A stretch of DNA of 64,000 nt from Sphingomonas sp. (lineage in GTDB: Bacteria; Pseudomonadota; Alphaproteobacteria; Sphingomonadales; Sphingomonadaceae): the NCBI RefSeq assembly GCF_017744835.1, contig NZ_JAGIAM010000001.1, forward strand, positions 434,001 to 498,000, written 5' to 3'. Position numbers and translations under genes: made by a program. This document shows, piece by piece, positions 36,282 to 44,166 of the stretch (its first letter is position 1; every line of letters begins with the position of its first letter). The notes beneath the pieces are model-generated. The model did no database searches, was not told the DNA's origin, and saw only the letters and a list, made by a program, of their open reading frames with translations.

Positions 36282-37060
36282 AATACATAAACTATCCCGC
36301 GGGCGCGATCGAGGCGGCTTGGCAGGCTAGGGCCAACACCGCCGCGAGCACGGCGGCGCAGAAATCCGGCGAAGAGGCGAATGCTTACATCGCCAGTCGA
36401 AGCGAGATTTGGAGCGACCTGAAGCCGGTCCTGGAAGGCCTATCCTCGGGGAAATGCTGGTACTCGGAAGCCAAGGACCGGGTTTCCTACTGGCACGTTG
36501 ACCACTACCGCCCCAAGAGCTTGTATCCTTGGCTCGCCTTCGACTGGAGGAACATGCGCCTGTGCGGCGGCATGCCCAATATCGCCAAATCCAACGATTT
36601 TCCGCTGAACGATGAAACCACCCGAGCCACCGCCGCCAGCCCCTCGACCGCTCTGGAGGTTCCCCTTCTGCTAGATCCCACTCAGTGGGGCGATCCGGAC
36701 CTTCTCACCTTCAATGGAGCTGGCGAGCCGACTTGTGCCGATCCTCGAGACCCGCTGTCGGCACTAAGGGTCAAGCTGTCGGTCAAACTGCTCGATCTTG
36801 ATACGGAGAAACTCTGCGAAGGCCGCCGCCACACATGGCGCAGTTGCGAACGCCGGTTGAAAGATCTGCGCGGCATCATCGAAGCCCAGCGCCACCAGAA
36901 CAACACCGACGCCGGCGATCGACTGAAAGATCTCTGCAGAGATTTGGATGATCTTTACGATGAGACGTCTGAGTTCACGGCTACGGCTTGGGCTTGCGCT
37001 AAGGAGCTAAATGCAGAGATGATCGTGCGACTTGCGAAAGAAGTCGCGCGGTCCTTATAG
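36278..37060 (+). CDS. ptuB: Septu-like HNH endonuclease (PtuB), zinc ligands altered
   Basis: A 260-residue HNH-type nuclease placed directly after ptuA, starting GTG at 36278. The catalytic strip is YWHVDHYRPKS (His73, Asp75, His76) followed by YPWLAFDWRNMRLC and SNDFPLND, the order seen in PtuB: His-x-Glu/Asp-His, then a Trp-Leu-Ala-Tyr/Phe-Asp-Trp-x-Asn strand. In typical PtuB two CxxC pairs hold zinc around the HNH hairpin. Here the first is CWYS (Cys60, Ser63) and the second reads CGGMPNIAK without a CxxC, so the zinc site is probably lost or rebuilt. Cleavage of nucleic acid is inferred from family; activity of this variant is uncertain. Confidence 0.8.
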   Translation: MKYINYPAGAIEAAWQARANTAASTAAQKSGEEANAYIASRSEIWSDLKPVLEGLSSGKCWYSEAKDRVSYWHVDHYRPKSLYPWLAFDWRNMRLCGGMPNIAKSNDFPLNDETTRATAASPSTALEVPLLLDPTQWGDPDLLTFNGAGEPTCADPRDPLSALRVKLSVKLLDLDTEKLCEGRRHTWRSCERRLKDLRGIIEAQRHQNNTDAGDRLKDLCRDLDDLYDETSEFTATAWACAKELNAEMIVRLAKEVARSL

Positions 37061-37299
37061 TAATGTCTCGTAACGATGTTGTTGCCACTAGAGGTCGAGA
37101 CCGGACAGTTTTCATGATGCTTCACAACCACTTCGATCTTATCCAGCGCAAGTGCTCGTACCTGCTCCAAAAGATTTCAATGACACATCTCCAGAGGTGT
37201 GCGGACAAGGGTCAGAGCAGAAGCGATTGCTAAGCAAATGTCTGCAGCTCGGCAGCTTTTGGCGTCCTCTTCCCGCACGGGGATGGCCAGAATTGGTGG

Positions 37300-37674
37300 T
37301 TAACTGCCGCTCGGGTTCTCGGTGTTGCCATACACTTCCTCTGTTCGGCACGAGGCACCTTCGATGTGAAACAGCACCTGCCTTGGAAAGCCCCCACCGC
37401 TGACATAGCCGATCCGGCATACGACGCCCCGGCCATCACTCAGCACGGCGGATACGCTGTTGTCGCAATCTTCCTCCGTGACTTTGATGGCCACTTGCCG
37501 ACGCCCGCCAACATCGATCAAGGGATAAAGCTCGCGGCAAAATCTCAACGTGGCAGATTGCACCGGCCGATCAGCTGACGCGATTACAAACGTGGTTCTC
37601 GGCTCAATGAAATCGCATCCGGCGAGCAGGACTAAGCCGACTTGGCTGACCTTACCGAGGACCCTCACCCTCAC
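37300..37674 (-). CDS. Possible small lipoprotein, orphan
   Basis: A 124-residue frame. The N-terminus has a short hydrophobic run ending in a lipobox, VSQVGLVLLAGCDF, with Cys about residue 20. The following part has CRELYPLIDVGGRRQVAIKV, a second cysteine pair (DCDNS, VVCRIGYVS) and SCRTEEVYGN near the end, which could form disulfides. GTG at 37674 or 37668 may be the start; neither has a strong ribosome site. I do not recognise a family. It lies between ptuB and traA, opposite to ptuB, and codon use is poorer in GC than the core. It may be a lone lipoprotein or a chance frame. Confidence 0.4.
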   Translation of the reverse strand: MRVRVLGKVSQVGLVLLAGCDFIEPRTTFVIASADRPVQSATLRFCRELYPLIDVGGRRQVAIKVTEEDCDNSVSAVLSDGRGVVCRIGYVSGGGFPRQVLFHIEGASCRTEEVYGNTENPSGS

Positions 37675-37805
37675 TATCGTCGCAAATCGCTCAATGTCCG
37701 CAAGTGGGGCGAGAGCGGACGCGGGCACCAACACGCGTTGCAGTTCGTCACATCGGACGTGTCTGTCAGCGGAGGTAAAAAATATCACTCGATAAGCCGA
37801 CCTGC

Positions 37806-40691
37806 TCACATGCCGATGCCGAGCCCGCGGCTTCGTCCCCGTCCGACGAGATCGGCCAGGCTTTGGCCGACACTTCGTCCCGGCACCTCCGGCAGGCCAA
37901 GCTGCGCCCGGCGATTGCGCAAGATCGACTCGACCTGCGGATCGCGTTCGAGACGCTTCGCCATGCCAATCATGCGGTCGCCCATTGCGTTGGCGCGGGT
38001 TGTTTCACCATCCCGCAAAAGCAAACGGCGCTGCCGATCCAGCGCCTGCCAGCGCTGCACGAAGGTATCGGCTCTGAGTTGCGGATCGGCGCGAAGCTGG
38101 CCTTCCAATTGCATGGCGCGGATTGTGGCCTTGGTCCGTCCCTCAGCCGCCTCACGGATCAACCCCAGCTCATTCGAAAACGCCGTCTCGAGATCAAGCG
38201 CCGCATGAGGTCTGATCGTGTTCAACGCCGTGCGGCTGGCCGCCAGCTGCTGGCGTTGCTCCTCGGTGTAAGGCTCGCCGATGGTTTGCGCGAACCGCAT
38301 GGAGCGCACGATTTGCGCGTGACGGCTTACGGCAGCCGGCGGCACCGTTGCGGGATCGAGTCCCATTGCCCGGGGCCGCACGGCGTGTTCCGGCCCGGAC
38401 GTGAAAAGCTTCAGCCCGGCGAACTGGTCTCGTTCCTGCGGTAGGACGGTCCTCTCCAACGTCGGCATCGGCAACACGATCTGCCGCCGCTCGGCAAAGT
38501 CGCGCGCATAATCCGAGGCAATGTCCTTGGCGCGCTCGCGCGAGAGCACGCGGACCAATTTTGCCTGATCGGCGAAATCGTCGCGGCCATAATACAGCTC
38601 CACCGCATCCCGATGCCGCGAGAGCGCGACATAGGCCGCGTGGCGATCGAGCCCTGGCGTCGCCAGCACATAGGCGCGATCAACGGTCACGCCCTGCGCC
38701 TTGTGGATGGTCGAGGCATAGCCGTGATCGACCGCGGCATAATCCTTCAGATCGAACGCAACCGCGCGGCCGTCATCGAGCACCACAGCCATGCGAGCCG
38801 CGTTGATGCTCTCGATCTTGCCCAAAGATCCGTTCTTCACCCCAAGAGCGCGCTCGTTCCTGAGGAACATGACACGGTCCCCGGGCGCGAATTGTCGGGC
38901 GCCTCGCACAGTTCCGATCTCCACCTCGCCGCCGATCTGCCCCGCCTCGCGCAATCGCGCGCGGGCGAGCCGATTGAGCGCTTCGACTTCGCCGCGCGTG
39001 TGCGTGAGGATGATCCGGTTCTCGTCCGGAGCGGTAGACCGATCGCGATCCCAGCGCTCGACAAGCTCCACACGTGCTGCCTCCCGCGTATCCGCGGCAT
39101 GGACGTGTCCCGCCTGATCATAGGCATGGATCGCTTCGCCAGTTCTGCCGGTGGCCAGTTGCCGCGTCGTGTCGCGCTGCCACTCTTCATGCTGGCGCCG
39201 AACGTGGGTGATCTCGATGCTGCCGTGACGCTCGGCAGCCGCACGGAACGCCGCCCCCGCCTCGATCGCCTGGAGCTGCTCGGGATCGCCGACCAGCACA
39301 ACCTTGGCGCCGCGCCTCTCGGCCTCGCCAATGACGCGTTCCATCTGCCGCGTCCCGATCATCCCGGCCTCGTCGATTACAAGGATGTAACTTGACGAGA
39401 GAAGGTTTTCGCCGCGCGCCCATTGATGTTCGAGGCTCGCAAGCGTGCGCGACGCGATGCCGGAACCTGCTTCGAGATTCTCGGCTGCGATGCCAGAAAG
39501 CGCCGCGCCCTGGACGCAGTAGCCGGCGCGCTCCCACCCATCGCGCGCAATGCCCAGCACGGCCGATTTGCCCGTACCGGCATAGCCGACGACGATGGCA
39601 AGATCGGAGCCGCCGAGTACGCGCTCGAGGGCGACCCGCTGCTCCTCCCCCGGGACCAGGCCGCCACCTCCGGCGGAGACGATCGCACGGTCGATCGCCT
39701 CCGCCGAAAGACCATGATGATGGCGCATCGCGAGCCGTCCGGTCGCGCGTTCGAGCCGCTGCTCGGTGTCCAGCATATCGCGCGACGTGAACCGGTCTTC
39801 GCCGCGGCCGTCCTTGCCCAGCCGCATCAGCTCGGGTGCCGCCTTCACCGCAGCCATCACCTGGTCGAACTGGTTCTTCCCGTCGCTGTGGCGATGCACG
39901 AACATCGCAAGGTCGCGCGTGGTGAATGTTGCCTGGGTGCGGGTGATCGCATCAAGCGCGAGCGCCGGGTTCGCCAGCAGCTTCTCGCCATTGGCGCGTG
40001 CAATCGCGTGGTACTCTTCCAACCGCTCGGAGGCGAGCCCCTGCTCCGCCAACCGGGCGGCGGCCGGGCCGATCTTATGCTGCGGCTCGAGGTCGATGGC
40101 CTGCGCCTCCAGCGAGCGATGATCGACCCGCGCATCGATATCAAGTTCAGCCAGCCGCGTGTTGACGTGCTCGGCCCAGCGCTCGCGCCATTTCTCCAGC
40201 AGGTCGGTGCGGTTCCAGTCTCGGTTCTTCTTGCCGAAGCCGTTTTCATCGACGTCGCGCAGAGTGAGCATCACATGTGCGTGTGGCTTGGGCTCGCCAT
40301 CGGCGCCGACGTCCCAATGCACATTGAGGTCGGCGATCATTCCTTGCGCGACGAACTCCCGTTCGACGAACTCGCGCGCCAGGCGGATACCCTCTTGCCT
40401 GTCCAGCTCGCGGGGAATCGCGAACTCTATCTCCCGCGCAAGCTGCGCGTCCTTGCGCAGCTCGGCCGCCTCGACCGCATTCCACAGCTTCTCGCGATCG
40501 CAGAGCTGCTCGGGTGTGCCGTCCGGCAGCATCACTTCGGAGTGAACGACACCGGCCTTGTTCGAGAAATCGTGGTGGCGGCCGAGCCGCTCGTCATAGA
40601 GCCGCGACGCCGAGCGGTAGGCGGCAGACGCCAGCGCGGACGATCCGTTGGCGCGGGAGATGATCTTGGCAGAGAAGTGGTAGATCGCCAT
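37806..40691 (-). CDS. traA: Ti-type conjugative relaxase/helicase TraA
   Basis: A 961-residue relaxase that nicks oriT and unwinds DNA for transfer. The MobA/MobL relaxase domain starts MAIYHFSAKIISRANG, with the probable catalytic Tyr in ALASAAYRSASRLYD and metal-binding His in LNVHWD and KPHAHVMLTLRDVD. The helicase part (about 340 to 720) has Walker A GYAGTGKSAVLG, Walker B VIDEAGMIG, DPEQLQAIEAG and YASTIHKAQGVTVDRAY. The ATG at 40691 fits the TraA start; a TTG at 40700 is possible. The gene lies next to a Ti-like oriT core and is divergent from traC and traD, the layout of Ti-type Dtr modules. Confidence 0.93.
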   Translation of the reverse strand: MAIYHFSAKIISRANGSSALASAAYRSASRLYDERLGRHHDFSNKAGVVHSEVMLPDGTPEQLCDREKLWNAVEAAELRKDAQLAREIEFAIPRELDRQEGIRLAREFVEREFVAQGMIADLNVHWDVGADGEPKPHAHVMLTLRDVDENGFGKKNRDWNRTDLLEKWRERWAEHVNTRLAELDIDARVDHRSLEAQAIDLEPQHKIGPAAARLAEQGLASERLEEYHAIARANGEKLLANPALALDAITRTQATFTTRDLAMFVHRHSDGKNQFDQVMAAVKAAPELMRLGKDGRGEDRFTSRDMLDTEQRLERATGRLAMRHHHGLSAEAIDRAIVSAGGGGLVPGEEQRVALERVLGGSDLAIVVGYAGTGKSAVLGIARDGWERAGYCVQGAALSGIAAENLEAGSGIASRTLASLEHQWARGENLLSSSYILVIDEAGMIGTRQMERVIGEAERRGAKVVLVGDPEQLQAIEAGAAFRAAAERHGSIEITHVRRQHEEWQRDTTRQLATGRTGEAIHAYDQAGHVHAADTREAARVELVERWDRDRSTAPDENRIILTHTRGEVEALNRLARARLREAGQIGGEVEIGTVRGARQFAPGDRVMFLRNERALGVKNGSLGKIESINAARMAVVLDDGRAVAFDLKDYAAVDHGYASTIHKAQGVTVDRAYVLATPGLDRHAAYVALSRHRDAVELYYGRDDFADQAKLVRVLSRERAKDIASDYARDFAERRQIVLPMPTLERTVLPQERDQFAGLKLFTSGPEHAVRPRAMGLDPATVPPAAVSRHAQIVRSMRFAQTIGEPYTEEQRQQLAASRTALNTIRPHAALDLETAFSNELGLIREAAEGRTKATIRAMQLEGQLRADPQLRADTFVQRWQALDRQRRLLLRDGETTRANAMGDRMIGMAKRLERDPQVESILRNRRAQLGLPEVPGRSVGQSLADLVGRGRSRGLGIGM

Positions 40692-40721
40692 GACGCTCAA
40701 ACCATCTACACTTCATGAGCG

Positions 40722-40750
40722 ACGTCGGCACGACGTATAAGCGCGCCCTC
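40722..40750 (+). other. oriT: Origin of transfer core (oriT, RSF1010/Ti-type nic region)
   Basis: A perfect six-base inverted repeat ACGTCG-GCA-CGACGT (40722-40736) is followed by ATAAGCGCGCCCTC (40737-40750). The segment TAAGCGCG/CCCTC matches the RSF1010/Ti nic consensus TAAGTGCG/CCCTC at 12 of 13 positions. The nick would fall between 40745 and 40746. It sits in the traA-traC divergent gap, where Ti plasmids have oriT. Confidence 0.8.
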
Positions 40751-40861
40751 GAAAGATTTCATCTTCTTCGGGACGCGGTCGTGCCAAGAGATTTCAGGGC
40801 ATTGGCGCTGATCGATACGCACGATAACTGATCTGTCCTCATCGAGCCAGGAGGACAGATC

Positions 40862-41182
40862 ATGCGCAAGCCCAGAGACTATGACGCGGAACTGAAAGCG
40901 CTCGACGACAAGGCCAGGCGGCTCAAGGAACGCCGGGTCCAGCAGCTCGGCGATCTGGTGATCGCCTGTCGTGCCGACACGCTGCCGATGGAGCAATTGG
41001 CAGGCGCGCTGCTGAGCGCGGCCGAAACGGGCGACGCCGCGATCCGGGAGGCCTGGCGCAAGCGCGGCGCCGCCTTCTTTCAGCGGGCGGTCAGCGCTGG
41101 CGGCGGCGCTCGCCGCGACAGCCGCGGCGCTGCGGCGAGCGGCGGCGGAACGCCACCGCAGGCAGGCGAGGATCGCGCGTGA
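40862..41182 (+). CDS. traC: TraC-like conjugal transfer accessory protein
   Basis: A 106-residue basic protein, with a helical N-terminal half (DYDAELKALDDKARRLKERR, QLGDLVIACRADTLPMEQLAGALL) and a Gly/Ala/Arg-rich disordered tail. Ti-type TraC proteins share this small coiled helix plan and act with TraD and TraA at oriT. Start ATG at 40862 has AGGAGG eight bases upstream. The position, divergent from traA across the oriT, supports the call more than the sequence itself. Twenty bases separate it from traD. Confidence 0.65.
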   Translation: MRKPRDYDAELKALDDKARRLKERRVQQLGDLVIACRADTLPMEQLAGALLSAAETGDAAIREAWRKRGAAFFQRAVSAGGGARRDSRGAAASGGGTPPQAGEDRA

Positions 41183-41201
41183 CGATAAAAGGGCCTGGGT
41201 C

Positions 41202-41426
41202 GTGAAGCGCCGCGAAAGGACGCGGCAGCTGATCGAGCTTGGCGGCCTCGTCGTCAAAGCCGATCTGGTGGCGCTGACCGACGATGATCGCGCGGTCCTT
41301 TTTGGGCTTCTTCTCGAGGGAGCAGCGACGCTTCGAAGCGAGAAGCGAGATCAGGCGCTTGCCTTATGGGCGCGGCGAGGACGGCGCGCATTCAATGGAG
41401 AAATCACCGACAAGAACTTGCGTTGA
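41202..41426 (+). CDS. traD: Conjugal transfer protein TraD (Ti-type)
   Basis: A 74-residue protein that begins MKRRERTRQLIELGGLVVKADLV, the signature of the small Ti-type TraD family, and continues with DDRAVLFGLLLEGAATL. Start is GTG at 41202. It acts in DNA processing at oriT, not as the VirD4-like coupling protein also called TraD in F plasmids. Just after traC, so the two form a small operon on the plus strand. Confidence 0.85.
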   Translation: MKRRERTRQLIELGGLVVKADLVALTDDDRAVLFGLLLEGAATLRSEKRDQALALWARRGRRAFNGEITDKNLR

Positions 41427-41517
41427 TTCCGGCGAAGCAATCGGACATGACTTTAGTGTGCGGTGGAATAGATCAGATGATCTTTACCGGCACGTCTCAT
41501 CAATAAAGGGTCGTTCT

Positions 41518-42024
41518 ATGCCGGACGAGAATTCGCTGAACGCTGTCGAACTTGCCACCGAACTCACGATCGCGTGGCTCGGCAACCAGAACAACCGCGT
41601 CGCGGCCGAAGACGTGCCGGCATTCCTTCGAACGATGCACGCGACCGTCACCGAACTCGCAGGTGGCGCCGGTGCTCCGGCACCGGCCGGTCAGGACGCG
41701 GCGGCGGACACCGAATTCACGCCGGCAGTATCCGTGCGCAAATCACTGGCCTCGAGGGATCACATCATCTCGATGATCGACGGCAAGCCCTACAAGACGC
41801 TGCGCCGACATCTCTCCACGCATGGCCTCACGCCGGAGGAATATCGCGTGCGCTACAATCTGAAGCCCGATTATCCGATGGTCGCACCCAGCTATTCGGA
41901 AGCGCGCCGCGCGATGGCGCACAAGATCGGACTTGGCGCCAAAGGTCGCGGGGCACGGGTGGCGACTGCCAACGCGGCGCCGAAGCCGAAGGCTTCACGG
42001 CGCAAGACCACTCCGGCAAACTGA
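41518..42024 (+). CDS. MucR/Ros-family transcriptional regulator lacking zinc cysteines
   Basis: A 168-residue Ros/MucR-like DNA-binding protein. The N-terminal helices (NAVELATELTIAWLGNQNNRV) are followed by the DNA-binding core: DHIISMIDGKPYKTLRRHLS, then THGLTPEEYRVRYNL and PDYPMVAPSYSEARRAMA. Ros uses CxxC plus His for zinc; here the Cys positions are Ser and Asp, though the RRHL and second His remain. Some Ros relatives fold without metal. A basic C-terminal tail ends PKASRRKTTPAN. The gene lies in the transfer module and may repress it; that is an inference. Ribosome site AAAGGG precedes ATG 41518. Confidence 0.87.
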   Translation: MPDENSLNAVELATELTIAWLGNQNNRVAAEDVPAFLRTMHATVTELAGGAGAPAPAGQDAAADTEFTPAVSVRKSLASRDHIISMIDGKPYKTLRRHLSTHGLTPEEYRVRYNLKPDYPMVAPSYSEARRAMAHKIGLGAKGRGARVATANAAPKPKASRRKTTPAN

Positions 42025-42057
42025 CGACGAGCGCGCCGCGCATCCGCGCGGCGCGCA

Positions 42058-42963
42058 CTATTTTTCGGCTGCGGCCTTCAGTTCCGCGAGCCGTTCGGCA
42101 CAGACCGCGGCCACGATATCGCGAAGTCTCGCCACCGATGCTGCAAGCGCGTCGAGATCCTCGGCGGTGATCGCGTAGCTCGCGGAATAGCGGGCCTCGA
42201 CATAGGCGCGCTTCAGGCGCTCGAAGCGTGCGCGATCCGCCTTGGTTTCGCGCGGCCATGCGTCCACCAGCCTGGGCTCCTTGTCCTCGGCCAGCGAGCG
42301 CAGGAACTTGATGTTGTGTGAGCGCGGGAAATAGAGCGTCCGCACGAGCAGGAAGCAGATGTAGAGGCGTTCGGCGGCTTGGTGCAGCAAGAACGCCGCC
42401 TCCTTGCTCCACCCTCGCTCAATATTTTCCTGCGCGTTCACGAAGAAGCGGTTCGCGCTCTCCAGCCATTCCCCGAAATATTCAGAAGCCATCCGGTGTG
42501 CGTCGGCAGCGGTGAGCGGCTTGGGTGTCGCAAGCGGATGGCAAGGAAGCTCGTAGAGCAGGACACCGTCGCGCGCGATGTCGGTCCAGAAATACTCGCC
42601 GCGAACGAGGCCGCGGTTCACCTCGTCGAGCGAATGGACGATGATGTTGACTGGCCGGCCGATCGCGGCGTCGCGCGCGATCCGATCCTCGGCGATGTAC
42701 CAATAGCCGGCGATGTCGGTCAGGTCCTCGTGGCTGACGACGATCAGCAGGTCGAAGTCGGACTGATAGCCGTTCGCCGGCTCATCGACCCAATCGCCCC
42801 GGGCATAGGAGCCGAACAGGACGATCTTGAGCACCTTCCCGCCCCTGCGGTGCGGCTTGGTCGCGGTCGAAATCGCCTTGTCGAATTCCTCGAGAAGAAT
42901 GTCGCGCACGCGCTCGAGTTCGCGCTGTTGCCGCTCCGGCAGATGGTCGGTTTCGGTGCGCAT
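42058..42963 (-). CDS. Nucleotidyltransferase-HEPN fusion protein
   Basis: A 301-residue protein joining an MNT-type nucleotidyltransferase and a HEPN domain. The first half has VLFGSYARGDWVDEP and the catalytic pair in SDFDLLIVV, typical GSxxxG then DxD. The second half (about 150 to 270) is all-helical, with AAFLLHQAAERLYICFLLV and the R-x-H-like motif YFPRSHNIKFLRSLAED of HEPN RNases. MNT and HEPN usually occur as separate toxin-antitoxin genes where the MNT partner adds AMP to the HEPN toxin. Here both sit in one chain, as in some known standalone proteins. ATG at 42963. It is surrounded by transfer genes. Confidence 0.87.
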   Translation of the reverse strand: MRTETDHLPERQQRELERVRDILLEEFDKAISTATKPHRRGGKVLKIVLFGSYARGDWVDEPANGYQSDFDLLIVVSHEDLTDIAGYWYIAEDRIARDAAIGRPVNIIVHSLDEVNRGLVRGEYFWTDIARDGVLLYELPCHPLATPKPLTAADAHRMASEYFGEWLESANRFFVNAQENIERGWSKEAAFLLHQAAERLYICFLLVRTLYFPRSHNIKFLRSLAEDKEPRLVDAWPRETKADRARFERLKRAYVEARYSASYAITAEDLDALAASVARLRDIVAAVCAERLAELKAAAEK

Positions 42964-43033
42964 CCGGAAATGATCCTATCCGAGCATCGGGGCAAAGGAC
43001 AACCGCGTGGGGACTGCCCCACGCGGTCGCCAG

Positions 43034-43261
43034 TCACCAGAAGCGCCACCAGGGTCGCGGCGGCGCATCCATCACGCGGAATATGCTGCCGAGCGCCTTG
43101 ACGAGCAGGGCCTCCACTTCGGCGACCTCGAGTCCCATGCGCTCGGCGATTTCCTCATTCTTGAGGTCCTCAAAGCGTGCTGCCTCGAAGACCATTCGCT
43201 GCGCGTGCGGCAGCCTGGCAATGGCGCGCCTGATGCGCCGCAGTTCAGGGTCGCACCTCAT
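43034..43261 (-). CDS. Sigma-70 region 4-like small HTH protein
   Basis: A 75-residue protein resembling an isolated sigma region 4: ELRRIRRAIARLPHAQRMVF, then ARFEDLKNEEIAERMGLEVAEVEALLVKAL, ending in a Trp/Pro-rich tail APPRPWWRFW. It has no region 2, so it is not a complete sigma factor. Its ATG overlaps the original ardC stop as ATGA, so the two genes were translationally coupled before ardC acquired its early stop. Probably a small DNA-binding regulator of the transfer module. Confidence 0.72.
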   Translation of the reverse strand: MRCDPELRRIRRAIARLPHAQRMVFEAARFEDLKNEEIAERMGLEVAEVEALLVKALGSIFRVMDAPPRPWWRFW

Positions 43262-44166
43262 GCCGCTGCCTCCTCGCCGGACACGAACGCCAGCAGATAG
43301 TCGGCCGCCTTGCTGGCAGCACTTGCGGCGCGGAAGATTGCCTTTTCATCACCGCGCAGCACCGCCAGTCAGCTGGCGATATAGTCGGCATGCCGCACCG
43401 TCGGGCGGATCGAGAGCGAGGCGCAGGTGAAGGCGCTCGCCATTTCGGCAACCAGCTCCTCGCGGGCATAGCTGGCGCTGCCGAATGCCCCGGACTGATC
43501 GCGGCCCAGCCGCGACGTGTGCCCGGTCCAGTGCCCCAGCTCGTGCAGCGCGGTGCGGTACCAGTTGATCCGCGAACGAAATGCCAGCTGCGGCGGCACG
43601 GCGACATAATCGCCGCTCGGGCTGTAATAGGCCTCGCCCCCGCCGATCCGGAAGTCGGCTCCGCTCGCCTCGATCAGCGCATGCGCCGCCGGCACCCGGT
43701 CAGCATCGTCGATCAGCTCCGCGCCAGGCTCCGGCATGAGCCGCTCGGGCAGCCCCTCGCACTGGTCGATGTTGAACACGGTGAAGCGCTTGAGAAAGGC
43801 GAGCTGGCGCGCCTCGCGGTCCTCGTCGCGCGCGCGCTCGGCTTCGTCCCTCGGCGTGAAGCGATCCGCATAGCAGATGGTGGTCCCCCGCTCGCCCCTG
43901 CGGACATTGCCGCCCGCCGCCTGTGCCTGTCGATAGGTCAGCCAGCGCTGGGTCGGATAGCCGCCCTCGATAACGGCCGCCCACAGGATCAGCACGTTGA
44001 TCCCCGAATAACGCCGCCCGGTCACGGCGTTCGCCGGCATGGCGCAATCGCACATGGCTGCATCCCAAGGCTGCACCCAAGGCAGCCGCCCCTCTTCCAG
44101 CTCGGCAATCACCCGGGCGGTCACCTCGGCATAGAGGCTCTGACGGTTCTCGGTCCTCGCGGTCAT
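43258..44166 (-). pseudogene. ardC: ArdC-type antirestriction protein broken by an in-frame stop
   Basis: The N-terminal ssDNA-binding part (SLYAEVTARVIAELEEGRLP, NAVTGRRYSGINVLILW) and the metallopeptidase-like part (RTALHELGHWTGHTSRLGRD, EELVAEMASAFTCASL) are intact. The reading frame then meets TGA at 43369-43371, right after DYIAS, where relatives have Trp (ASWL). The same frame continues after it for 36 codons, LAVLRGDEKAIFRAASAASK then AADYLLAFVSGEEAAA, which is the normal ArdC tail, to the real stop at 43258. One base change, TGG to TGA, explains this. ArdC proteins protect incoming DNA from restriction. The truncated 265-residue product may still work, or the TGA may be read through. 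Start ATG at 44166 with GGAG eight bases upstream. Confidence 0.88.
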
